Shown here in pieces: positions 1 through 7,124 of a stretch of 9,661 nt of DNA. The translations under genes and the position numbers were made by a program. Position 1 is the stretch's first letter. Every line of letters begins with the position of its first letter. The notes under the pieces are model-generated. The model saw only the letters and a program-made list of their open reading frames with translations. It had not been told where the DNA came from and did not search any database. Source of the DNA: Lachnospiraceae bacterium (GTDB lineage Bacteria > Bacillota > Clostridia > Lachnospirales > Lachnospiraceae); the NCBI GenBank assembly GCA_009774535.1, contig VSNY01000150.1:1-9661 (forward strand). Reading direction: 5' to 3'.

Positions 1-180
1 CTTATGATAGAAATATAGCCTATTGTCACACACTTTGCCCTCATAGTCGAGGTACGTACTATCTACCGTTTACATTAGATATAATGAACTGATTCCATAG
101 AATATAATTATAGATGAAATCGTCATTAACATAATAACTTTTATTAAATTTCGTTTATCGCTCATTATTTTCTATTCCAT
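1..180 (-). pseudogene. Possible decayed N-terminus of a membrane-anchored protein
   Basis: Downstream of the GT2 stop, a frame with ATG at 180-178 sits seven bases after AAAAGG, but it reads Met-Glu-stop (TAG 174-172). In the same frame, ATG 165-163 opens 31 codons, MSDKRNLIKVIMLMTISSII followed by IFYGISSLYLM, with a basic start and one hydrophobic helix, and ends in TAA 72-70. Beyond that stop the same frame stays open to the left edge (TVDSTYLDYEGKVCDNRLYF, then YHK). Two in-frame stops in an otherwise sensible membrane-anchor start suggest decay, but the piece is short and AT-rich, so chance is possible. Alternatively ATG 165 starts a genuine 31-residue membrane peptide. Confidence 0.3.
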
Positions 181-197
181 TTCTTAACCTTTTATTT

Positions 198-1175
198 TCA
201 TAATTGTTTCCAAAAGTCCAAAATATTCATGGAATTCATTTTTTCAACAAATATATTCCGAAACCATTCTTCCATTGCAGATAGGATTTCCATATTTTCT
301 TTCCTTGCTTGACTGATTAGATCAGAAAAAATATGAAACAGTCTTATTAGCTCATAACCACTAGCATTTTTTCTTACTCCTTCTTCCCTAAGCATATCAC
401 TTAAAAATACATACTCTTCTCTAGTTAATGAAAACCCGCTTTTCTCTAAGGAAAATCTTTGTAGTTCAGCAAATTTTTTTTCCCGTATTGCTTTCTTATT
501 TCTTGTTATTCTTGATGTTTCATTATGATCTGTGACCCTATGTTGAACTAACACTTCATTTATATTTGTTATATTTGTTATTTTAGACATACAAATCCAA
601 AATTTAAAATCTTCCATACCCAACATATGATCTTCATAATATATCTTATATTGATCCATAATTTCCTTACGAAACATCACCTCACTGTTATTAAAAATAT
701 TGTAGAATAAAAAAAATACTTTGATTTCTAATGGGTCTGTAGGCATTATTTTTTCCCATTTTATAATATTTGCATTTTTATCTATCCATTGTGCCATAGA
801 TCCAACAACACCATATTCTATATTATTTTCTAAAAAATAAACTTGTCTTTCAATTCTGGCAGGATATGCCCAGTCATCATCATCCATAATTGCAATATAT
901 TTTCCTTTACTTTGCTGAATGCCAATATTTCTTGCATACGCAATTCCCATATTACGTGGATTACAAATGATACGAATCCTTTTATCTTTTACTGCATAAT
1001 AATGTGCTTTCTCCATCGATTGATCCGTTCCACAATCATCAATTAGAATAAGTTCCAGATTCTGATAAGTCTGTCCTAATATAGATGTTATTGCAGCATC
1101 TATAAATGCCTCTCCATTGTATATTGGCATTATCACACTTACCAAAGGTGAATTATGATCCAACAACCAGTTCAT
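198..1175 (-). CDS. GT2 glycosyltransferase (GT-A fold)
   Basis: The protein has 325 residues from the ATG, or 321-322 if a TTG start is used. The GT2 domain is complete: PLVSVIMPIYNGEAFIDAAI (10-29), ILIDDCGTDQS, NMGIAYARNIGI, the metal-binding acidic run MDDDDWAYPARI (Asp98-101), and MEDFKFW (187-193), where the ED pair sits at the usual catalytic-base position. The C-terminal 100 residues are charged and helical in character, without membrane segments, so it is a soluble or peripheral cytoplasmic enzyme that adds one sugar to a lipid-linked glycan. It overlaps the end of the GT4 gene and is probably translated by coupling. It is among the most AT-rich genes here. Product family is firm; sugar specificity is unknown. 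Confidence 0.88.
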   Translation of the reverse strand: MNWLLDHNSPLVSVIMPIYNGEAFIDAAITSILGQTYQNLELILIDDCGTDQSMEKAHYYAVKDKRIRIICNPRNMGIAYARNIGIQQSKGKYIAIMDDDDWAYPARIERQVYFLENNIEYGVVGSMAQWIDKNANIIKWEKIMPTDPLEIKVFFLFYNIFNNSEVMFRKEIMDQYKIYYEDHMLGMEDFKFWICMSKITNITNINEVLVQHRVTDHNETSRITRNKKAIREKKFAELQRFSLEKSGFSLTREEYVFLSDMLREEGVRKNASGYELIRLFHIFSDLISQARKENMEILSAMEEWFRNIFVEKMNSMNILDFWKQL

Positions 1176-2532
1176 CTCCTTTATCTGATATAATATTCAT
1201 TACATTTGTTTCAAAAACATTCATTGCAAATTCACTCTCATATAACTTTCTTGCTTCTTTACGTATGGAATCCAATTCATTTGCATGTTCCATGATCCAA
1301 ACTATCTTTTGACGCAGACTATCCGCATTTACCTCACAGATAAACCCATTTACACCATCTGTAATAAGGTCTGACGATCCAGTTACATCAGAAGCAATAC
1401 ACACTTTATCATTCATTAAACCTTCAGTTATAACAACAGGCATCGGGTCCTGACGCGATGGACAGACAATAACATCTATACCTTTATAAATATTTATCAT
1501 TTCACTGTGGTCTATCGCCCCAATAATCTCAAGACAATCTAAACCTACTGCACTTTTTTTCATTTCGTCATATACATCTTGTTCTACAACCGCCCCAATA
1601 ATCTTAAACTCTGCTCTATTTCGGAGATCATCATCTAATCCTTTGATCGCCTCAACAAAAATATCTTGTCCCTTTCTTCTTGAAATAGTTCCCACCAATG
1701 CAAAGCATATTTTTTTCTTCATTTCTGGTATCCCATAATATAGATTAGAAATCTTTTCTCTATGTAAATATTTTTTAAATGCCTCTATAGTGCGCTTCCC
1801 GACACCATAAACTGGAATAATATCATTATGCTTTGGCATTTTATCCATTCCAATGATTTCATAAGATATATCTGTCTCATGCAACCACCAGGCAGCCTTG
1901 ACTCCCGCCTCTGATAAATCATCAATCAAATAAGAAAAGCTGAGTGTGTTTACCCATACAAAATCAAACTTTAATATCCAATTCCAAATAAAGTCATTTC
2001 TTTTTTGAATCATTCTTTCCACAACAACTGGTATATCATATTCTAAAATTTCATATCTTAAATCTCCATCTTGCGGAGAAAGAATAACTGGATAAAATCC
2101 ATTTTTTTTCAATATCATTGCTACATTAAATAATACAATCGGCGCACCTGTATTAGACAATTCGTGTGTAAGCAAAAGTACACGTTTCCCAATGGTTTCA
2201 AAAAGCCCTCTACTGTTTTTAGAGTAAAAGATCTGCATCTGATTTTCGGTAGCAAATTCTAAAAACTCATCATAATCAAGTATTTTTATTTCATCTACCT
2301 TTAATCTACGTAATTGCTGCCTCATCTCACGAACATATCCTACTCTACCCATAAGAATCACGTAATCATATTCCAATCTATGAATACATTCCGGAGCATA
2401 AATATTTCGTCCATCCAGATTCATTCCTTGTTTTTTCTCGTCATTATCCAGAAAAGCAATAATCTGATTTTTCCATAATTGCTCTTTGCGATTCATATAG
2501 TACATTCCAGTTCCAAAGACTACTAATTTCAT
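1153..2532 (-). CDS. GT4-type glycosyltransferase with N-terminal Rossmann-like module
   Basis: The protein has 459 residues. Residues 1-100 form a Rossmann-like module: VVFGTGMYYM, then IIAFLDNDEKKQGMNLDGRN, as in the GT32-like neighbour. From about 115 it is a GT-B fold retaining glycosyltransferase. The N-lobe has LLTHELSNTGAPIVLFNVAM. The C-lobe has FALVGTISRRKGQDIFVEAI (about 278-297), IDVIVCPSRQDPMPVVITEG and GVNGFICE. The EX7E-like pair is Asp362 and Glu370, so the first acidic residue is Asp in place of the usual Glu. It probably adds one sugar from a nucleotide donor to the growing repeat unit at the inner face of the membrane. GGGAGG eight bases before the ATG gives a good start. 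Its 3' end overlaps the start of the following GT2 gene by 11-23 bases depending on the start used there, so the two are probably co-translated. GC is low. Donor and linkage cannot be told. Confidence 0.88.
   Translation of the reverse strand: MKLVVFGTGMYYMNRKEQLWKNQIIAFLDNDEKKQGMNLDGRNIYAPECIHRLEYDYVILMGRVGYVREMRQQLRRLKVDEIKILDYDEFLEFATENQMQIFYSKNSRGLFETIGKRVLLLTHELSNTGAPIVLFNVAMILKKNGFYPVILSPQDGDLRYEILEYDIPVVVERMIQKRNDFIWNWILKFDFVWVNTLSFSYLIDDLSEAGVKAAWWLHETDISYEIIGMDKMPKHNDIIPVYGVGKRTIEAFKKYLHREKISNLYYGIPEMKKKICFALVGTISRRKGQDIFVEAIKGLDDDLRNRAEFKIIGAVVEQDVYDEMKKSAVGLDCLEIIGAIDHSEMINIYKGIDVIVCPSRQDPMPVVITEGLMNDKVCIASDVTGSSDLITDGVNGFICEVNADSLRQKIVWIMEHANELDSIRKEARKLYESEFAMNVFETNVMNIISDKGDELVVGS
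1176..1182 (-). promoter_or_regulatory. Shine-Dalgarno site abutting ATG of the GT2 gene; suggests a TTG start
   Basis: AAAGGAG directly touches ATG 1175-1173 with no spacer, which is poor for initiation there. In-frame TTG codons at 1166-1164 and 1163-1161 are nine and twelve bases downstream of the site, and either could be the true start. Confidence 0.45.
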
Positions 2533-2661
2533 TTTTATTTCCTCCCAATTAAGTCATTTTGCTGTGTTTTCTGGATAAAACGGTTACAAAGCTGTACCAT
2601 TAGTTTGATCTGTGTATCCATTTTGCCAGATCATATTTTTTTCAACATCACCCTTCACATG
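2533..2661 (-). other. 129-base gap between glycosyltransferase genes, with a 28-codon reading frame
   Basis: This is the widest internal gap of the window. A minus-strand frame at 2621-2535 (ATG to TAA) could encode MDTQIKLMVQLCNRFIQKTQ followed by QNDLIGRK, but it has no clear Shine-Dalgarno site and its end covers the binding site of the next gene. It may be chance or a gene remnant. No stem-loop terminator or convincing -35/-10 pair was seen. Confidence 0.3.
2541..2546 (-). promoter_or_regulatory. Ribosome binding site of the GT4 gene
   Basis: GGGAGG lies eight bases before ATG 2532-2530 and supports that start. Confidence 0.65.
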
Positions 2662-3753
2662 TCACTGAAAATATTTTCTCTGAACAATAAAATTCTTATA
2701 ATCATTCAAATTCTTTTTCTCATCTTCACTAATCCAGCTTAATTCCGAATGATGTTTCATAATCGTATTTTCCGTCATATGATTCTGTACCAGTTCCAGC
2801 TTCATACATATAGCAACCTCAGAAGGATACAACACCATTCCATTTATTTTCTGATATTCATTTTTAATTTTAAATCCAATTTTTTTTAATATTGGATTCT
2901 GGTAGGTATAACAAGGCATCATATTCATGCTGCCATCCTCCTGGTAAAAAGTTTTTCCGTCATATGCATCCCTCAATTGCTTCATTACAGGATGCCCCTT
3001 TACTGCTCCAAATCCAGATCCGAAATTAATCGCTATGTTATTCTCCGCAATGCAAAACATATCATCACACAATAACCGATCTAACGATGAGACTAACTCT
3101 ACATCCGTATCTAAATAAATACCACCTTCCTGATATATAACATCCAATCGCGCATAATCTGGCACAAATCCCCATTTCCCACACTCATATGCTTCTTTCA
3201 TATACCTGTGTTTTGTGACATCATAATTACTTTCGTCCCACCTTATGATCTCATATTCTGGACATTTTTCTTTCCACGTATCTATATACTTACACAAATG
3301 AGGTGGTATGTTCTTTTTTCCAAACCAGCAATAGTGTATTTTTTTAGGTATTTTTTGCTTTCCATTTGAAAAGAAAAAATCTTTTTTTTCATACTGAGCG
3401 ATTAACAGATCTCCAAGATAACACCTTAAATTATTAAATTCCGGCAATTGATCGAGTTGTTTGATAATTTCACCTGCATAAAACGAAGGTGTGATTAACA
3501 GTAAAATCTTTGACACATCATCTGTCTGTCTTAAAAAATGTTCCACGCTGATTACTGGTATCCAGTTCTTGCCTAAATGTATCCCCTGCGGCCATTGTTT
3601 CTCATTGTTATCTATAATGGCCGTAATCTTTCCATCCAGTTCCAGTTCTTCGTAAAAGATAACCGCCCGTCTCCCAGCTCCAAACATATAAAACTTTTTC
3701 GTTTCTAACTCTTTATAAAAATGTGGTATATCTGTATCTATAATTTTTACCAT
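2662..3753 (-). CDS. GT32-like glycosyltransferase with N-terminal Rossmann-like module
   Basis: The protein has 363 residues. The C-terminal part (about 135-300) is a DXD-sugar-binding glycosyltransferase of the GT32/capsular polysaccharide type: IPKKIHYCWFGKKNIPPHL, then WGFVPDYARLDVIYQEGGIY and LDTDVEL, with the DXD metal-binding motif at 215-217, and later GSGFGAVKGHPVM. The first 120 residues form a separate module with FYMFGAGRRAVIFYEEL and ITAIIDNNEKQWPQGIHLG, like the nucleotide-binding N-domain of PglD-type proteins. The next gene starts with a similar module. No membrane segment is seen; it likely adds one sugar to a lipid-linked repeat unit in the cytoplasm. A moderate AAGGA (3770-3766) lies 12 bases before the ATG, a longer spacing than usual. 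It follows licD by 50 bases and marks the change to AT-rich DNA. Sugar donor and acceptor are unknown. Confidence 0.85.
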   Translation of the reverse strand: MVKIIDTDIPHFYKELETKKFYMFGAGRRAVIFYEELELDGKITAIIDNNEKQWPQGIHLGKNWIPVISVEHFLRQTDDVSKILLLITPSFYAGEIIKQLDQLPEFNNLRCYLGDLLIAQYEKKDFFFSNGKQKIPKKIHYCWFGKKNIPPHLCKYIDTWKEKCPEYEIIRWDESNYDVTKHRYMKEAYECGKWGFVPDYARLDVIYQEGGIYLDTDVELVSSLDRLLCDDMFCIAENNIAINFGSGFGAVKGHPVMKQLRDAYDGKTFYQEDGSMNMMPCYTYQNPILKKIGFKIKNEYQKINGMVLYPSEVAICMKLELVQNHMTENTIMKHHSELSWISEDEKKNLNDYKNFIVQRKYFQ

Positions 3754-3803
3754 CTGTTACCACTTTCCTTCTCTATACATTGTATGTTACTAAGCCGCTA
3801 TTT

Positions 3804-4640
3804 TTATGTTTTATTCCGGAACAACTCATTTTCAAAAAGCTTCAATTTGGAAACTGGATGCACCTTTCGCTCTTTTTCCGGCGGCAGTCGCATATAATCG
3901 CCAAATATAAAGGTCAAAAAATCATGTGCGTCCCGAATTCCTTTTAGCGAATATCCCTCAAACTTATAATCAGCGCTTTGCGTATACCATCTTTTAGGAT
4001 ATCCAAACCCTTTTCCCGGTACTGGCATCAGTCCGATCCGTGCATATCTGCTTTCCATGGCATTCTGTTTGTGTATCATACGCATATGGCAGTGGATCAC
4101 ATCCTTTGCCGGGATTCTGCTTAACAACTGATAGATCTTTCGCTTTAGCATATTCTGTTCCTGATATTTTCCAACTTCTGACCATAATATTTTTCTGACG
4201 CAAAAGCACATAAAATTATAAACTGCCCGCGGAAGATACGCGTCCGGCACATGGTCAACCGGAAAGATATCAATAAATACCCCTTGCTCGTAAGGCATAT
4301 GCTCCTGATATTCCCGTAAAAACAACGTATCCTTTCTTCTCAATTTTCCATAACTCCACCGATATCCATCCGTCACTTCAGCGTCCTGGAAATAATATTT
4401 GGAGTTGTCCAGCTCTTTACGACAGATTTTTCTAAATTTCATGTAATCTTTCCGCATCATCGCCAGATCCGCATCGTCATCCCAAGGAATAAATCCCCGA
4501 TGACGGACAGATCCAAGCAGCGTGCCTCCAATAATATTGTATGGGATATGATGTTTTCTGCAGATCCGGTCAACTTCCAGCAGCATTTCAAGCTCAATCA
4601 TCTGCAGCCTGCGCAGATTCTTCCTATCCAATTCTACCAT
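3804..4640 (-). CDS. LicD-family phosphotransferase
   Basis: The protein has 278 residues from the start chosen for its AAGGAG site. The LicD signature is clear: LQMIELEMLLEVDRICRKH leads to GGTLLGSVRHRGFIPW and DDDAD (54-58), the metal-binding acidic cluster of this nucleotidyltransferase-fold family. FIDIFPVDHVPD and the C-terminal FIFGDYMRLPPEKERKVHP are also typical, and the length fits a full LicD protein. Family members transfer phosphocholine or, in the fukutin-related group, a phosphopolyol from a CDP donor onto glycans. Directly upstream is the TagD-like cytidylyltransferase/oxidoreductase fusion, so the likely donor is the CDP-alcohol that enzyme makes; this pairing is inference. 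No signal peptide or membrane helix is seen, so it probably acts on the cytoplasmic side. GC is intermediate between the right and left blocks. An in-frame ATG at 4700 would add 20 residues (MQDNKSVHITGTRWKRRSNR) that lack family character. Confidence 0.88.
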   Translation of the reverse strand: MVELDRKNLRRLQMIELEMLLEVDRICRKHHIPYNIIGGTLLGSVRHRGFIPWDDDADLAMMRKDYMKFRKICRKELDNSKYYFQDAEVTDGYRWSYGKLRRKDTLFLREYQEHMPYEQGVFIDIFPVDHVPDAYLPRAVYNFMCFCVRKILWSEVGKYQEQNMLKRKIYQLLSRIPAKDVIHCHMRMIHKQNAMESRYARIGLMPVPGKGFGYPKRWYTQSADYKFEGYSLKGIRDAHDFLTFIFGDYMRLPPEKERKVHPVSKLKLFENELFRNKT

Positions 4641-4647
4641 TCTGTTA

Positions 4648-4653
4648 CTCCTT
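4648..4653 (-). promoter_or_regulatory. Ribosome binding site that sets the LicD start
   Basis: AAGGAG stands seven bases upstream of ATG 4640-4638, a near-ideal Shine-Dalgarno site. The longer in-frame ATG at 4700 has no such site, so the shorter start is preferred. Confidence 0.75.
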
Positions 4654-4701
4654 CGCTTCCACCTGGTTCCTGTTATATGCACTGATTTGTTATCCTGCAT
4701 C

Positions 4702-4777
4702 CAATCTTGTAGTTGTACTTACGGATAAGCCAGCCCTTTCAATCTTGTAGTTGTACTTACGGATAAGCCAGCCCTTT
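4702..4777. repeat. Exact 38-bp tandem duplication at the 3' end of the fusion gene
   Basis: Two perfect head-to-tail copies lie at 4702-4739 and 4740-4777. Each begins CAATCTTGTAG and ends AGCCCTTT on the plus strand. On the minus strand the first copy read is in frame as RAGLSVSTTTRL. Because 38 is not a multiple of three, the second is read as KGLAYP and stop. Removing one copy would extend the original frame to DAG and a TAA at 4693-4691. Identical copies suggest a recent event or an assembly artefact. Confidence 0.95.
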
Positions 4778-6101
4778 TTTCAAAAAACCGCTCCATCACA
4801 CCCGCAATCGCCACCGATTCCTCCGCCGTAAACTTAAACGCACGTCCCCGATGTCCCTGGATCATATACGCAAAGTCGCTGATCTCGTACCGCAGCCCAT
4901 CTCCAAGGAAGTTTGAAAAATACCGTTCCTTCTTCATCGGATCTTCATAGCGTACTTCAAAGTACCGTGTCAGCCACCATGGCGACTCTGCCAGGATATA
5001 TCCTTTCGTTCCCGCCACGACAAGCTGTCCTTCTGATTTGATGCCGACGCCGCTTTTGGAAAGCGCCATACCGTTCTCATATACAAAGGACGCCTTTGTA
5101 TATAAGTCAATCCCGTTCTGATCCAGAATACTGTCAAACCGCACTTGTTGATAATCCGTTCCCATCAGCTTCATAATTGGCAGCAGCGTATGGCTTCCAA
5201 ACTCTGTAAAGCCGCCGCCGTATGCTGTATCCGTGCGTTCTCTGAGTCCTTCGCCTGTCAGCCTCGTAAAACATGCCTCTACGTCACAGATCCGGCCGAT
5301 TACGCCGCTTTTGGCAATACCGACCAGTTGTACGAATCCTGGACAGTATGCCGTCTTGATTGCTTCTAACAGCACTAGGTCTTTGCGGTATGCAAGCGCG
5401 AACAGTTCCCTGGCTTCCTCTTTATGAAATGCCAGCGGTTTTTCGCACAGCACATGCTTTCCCTGTTCCAGAGCTTTTTTCGCATAGTCAACATGCGTCT
5501 CATGCGGAGATGCAATGTAAACGGCGTCTACATTATCTAAAAACTGCTCCCAATGATCTGTCCCAAGATCCAGTTCAAACTTTTTGCTGAATGCTTTTGC
5601 ACTGTCCAGGCATGGATGGTAAATACTGTTTACAATGACGCCGCTGACATACTTTGCTTCCGGTACGAACCGAACGGCAATGCGCCCGGCGCCGATCAGG
5701 CCGATGCGGATAATCGGATACTGCCTGGAACGCAGCAAGGTGGACGAGACATTTTTTGTCCGCTCCAGATATACGACTGTACAGAACTGTTTCATATGAT
5801 CAAACGCTCCGGCCCAATCCGAGCCGATCGCAAAAATGTCAATTCCGTATTTCTGCACATCCTCCACCTTCTGCCCCGGATGATCCTCTACAATCACCTC
5901 ATCCGCAAATCCGCTCTGTCTGACGTGTTCGATCCGTCTGTCCAGCGAATCTACAATATTCAGCTTTCCGCGGGATTCATCATACTGTTCCGTCGTTACG
6001 CCTACGATCAGATAGTCCCCTAATGCTTTTGCCCTTTTCAGCAGATGGTAATGCCCTTCATGAAACAGGTCGAAGGAGCCATATGTGATTACTTTTTTCA
6101 T
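4719..6101 (-). CDS. Fusion: TagD-like cytidylyltransferase + Gfo/Idh/MocA oxidoreductase
   Basis: This 460-residue protein joins two complete enzymes. Residues 1-125 resemble glycerol-3-phosphate cytidylyltransferase (TagD): GSFDLFHEGH with the HxGH nucleotide-binding motif at 14-17, RRIEHVRQ, ADEVIVED, GSDW (93-96) and RTKNVSST (114-121, the place of RTEGIST in TagD). Residues 131-450 are a Gfo/Idh/MocA dehydrogenase: Rossmann GLIGAGRIA (134-142), YIASPHETHVDYA, the EKP motif (220-222), and GGGFTEFGSH with His304 where the catalytic His of the family lies. It likely makes a CDP-activated alcohol and performs an NAD(P)-linked redox step, perhaps on the same precursor, as in fused or paired CDP-ribitol enzymes. 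It starts two bases after the preceding stop, with GGGAG in the end of that gene. Its last residues (KGLAYP) and stop come from the second copy of a 38-bp tandem duplication; without it the protein would end in DAG. Domain calls are firm; substrates are unknown. Confidence 0.88.
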   Translation of the reverse strand: MKKVITYGSFDLFHEGHYHLLKRAKALGDYLIVGVTTEQYDESRGKLNIVDSLDRRIEHVRQSGFADEVIVEDHPGQKVEDVQKYGIDIFAIGSDWAGAFDHMKQFCTVVYLERTKNVSSTLLRSRQYPIIRIGLIGAGRIAVRFVPEAKYVSGVIVNSIYHPCLDSAKAFSKKFELDLGTDHWEQFLDNVDAVYIASPHETHVDYAKKALEQGKHVLCEKPLAFHKEEARELFALAYRKDLVLLEAIKTAYCPGFVQLVGIAKSGVIGRICDVEACFTRLTGEGLRERTDTAYGGGFTEFGSHTLLPIMKLMGTDYQQVRFDSILDQNGIDLYTKASFVYENGMALSKSGVGIKSEGQLVVAGTKGYILAESPWWLTRYFEVRYEDPMKKERYFSNFLGDGLRYEISDFAYMIQGHRGRAFKFTAEESVAIAGVMERFFEKRAGLSVSTTTRLKGLAYP

Positions 6102-6103
6102 TT

Positions 6104-7120
6104 TTAGATCTCTCCCTCTTCCTTTTCCATATCGGTTCCTGATCTCCTGATTTCCGAACCGGACGCTTTCTTTTGCTCTTTAGAAAAATTCAGCCTTTTT
6201 TCCTCAACGACCAGCGGCCTGTGGATGACGCGCGTATTGATGTTTAAGATATACTCTCCCAGCAGTCCGATAAAAAACAGCTGCACTGAACCAAGCAAAA
6301 AGATTCCTACCACCATTGGAGCATTTCCTGCCTGGAAGGTATACCAATGCGTCAGCTTGTAAATCAAGTAATACAGCGCGACGCACAAGCTGCCGGCCGA
6401 AGCCGCGAAACCTAAAAATGTCGCCAGCCGAAGCCCAACCTTTGTATAAGAAGTAAAACTAAGCATGGCCGCGTCATACAGGCTGTAAAAGCTGTTATGC
6501 GTTTTCCCGGCCCGGCGCTTTTCCTGCTGGTATTCCACTTCCGTACGGTAAAATCCGCGCCCGTATTCCGCCACGATCCCGCGCAGAAACGGCACCGGAT
6601 CGTCCAGCTGCCTTAAGAGTTCGATAAAAGACTTGTCATACAGGCCAAATCCGGTAAAATGCGCAATCATTTCAGTCGCGGACATATTTTTAATCAAGCG
6701 GTAATACACCGTCCGCAGATAATAAATGAATTTATTTTCCCGGCTGCTCGTCTTGACGCCGCTGACAATCCTATGCCCTTTTTCCCATTCTTCTACAAAC
6801 TGCGGTATCAGGTCCACCGGATCCTGGAAATCGCAGCACATACAGACGACGCAGTCTCCGGACGCCTGGCACATCGCATAGAACGGTGAATTAAACTGCC
6901 CGAAATTCGTAACATTCAAAATCGCTTTTACTTTCGGATTGCCGGCGCATACCTGTTCCAGCGCTTCCCGCGTGCCGTCCGTGGAATGGTTATCAATAAA
7001 CAGGATTTCATAGTCATACCGCGCAAGCGCTTCTTTCAGCACGTTTTCTACGGTAAAGCTCATAAGCGTTACATTTTCCACTTCGTTAAAGCATGGTATT
7101 ACGACGCTGATTTTTTTCAT
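6104..7120 (-). CDS. GT2 glycosyltransferase, polyprenyl-phosphate type (ArnC/GtrB/DPM1-like), membrane-anchored
   Basis: The protein has 338 residues. The N-terminal GT-A domain (about 1-215) opens with SVVIPCFNEVENV and has FIDNHSTDGT, NFGQFNSPFYAM and DFQDP (97-101). Two hydrophobic segments at about 231-254 and 266-292 give the two-helix anchor of GtrB/ArnC-type enzymes, followed by LLGEYILNINTRVIHRP and a charged tail. Such enzymes move a sugar from a nucleotide donor to undecaprenyl phosphate on the cytoplasmic side, for later use outside the membrane. GGAG at 7134-7131, ten bases before the start, lies within the end of the upstream gene, and the gap is four bases, so expression is probably coupled. 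In the usual DAD-LQDP motif the first Asp is Cys here (CCDFQDP). The donor could be the CDP-dideoxy or branched sugar made by the two preceding genes, but nothing in the sequence shows this. Confidence 0.88.
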   Translation of the reverse strand: MKKISVVIPCFNEVENVTLMSFTVENVLKEALARYDYEILFIDNHSTDGTREALEQVCAGNPKVKAILNVTNFGQFNSPFYAMCQASGDCVVCMCCDFQDPVDLIPQFVEEWEKGHRIVSGVKTSSRENKFIYYLRTVYYRLIKNMSATEMIAHFTGFGLYDKSFIELLRQLDDPVPFLRGIVAEYGRGFYRTEVEYQQEKRRAGKTHNSFYSLYDAAMLSFTSYTKVGLRLATFLGFAASAGSLCVALYYLIYKLTHWYTFQAGNAPMVVGIFLLGSVQLFFIGLLGEYILNINTRVIHRPLVVEEKRLNFSKEQKKASGSEIRRSGTDMEKEEGEI

Positions 7121-7124
7121 ATTT

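Noticed and set aside
2533..2661. Internal promoter in the AT-rich gap before the GT4 gene
   Set aside because: A TTGAAA-like box can be found on the minus strand, but no matching -10 box at good spacing was seen; AT-rich DNA gives such matches by chance.
3754..3803. Terminator or small palindrome between licD and the GT32-like gene
   Set aside because: Only a short ATACATTGTAT-like palindrome without a T-run in the right place; too weak to call.
4641..4700. Longer LicD start at ATG 4700, adding 20 residues
   Set aside because: No Shine-Dalgarno site precedes it, the extra residues lack LicD character, and AAGGAG is ideally spaced before ATG 4640.
4702..4777. CRISPR repeat or attachment site
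   Set aside because: Only two copies, directly abutting without a spacer and partly coding; no cas gene, integrase or tRNA is nearby.
5553..6023. Plus-strand reading frame of 156 codons, and similar ones at 7515-8042 and 9038-9460
   Set aside because: They lie opposite well-supported minus-strand genes, show no domain-like sequence, and are best explained as antisense shadows of GC-richer genes.
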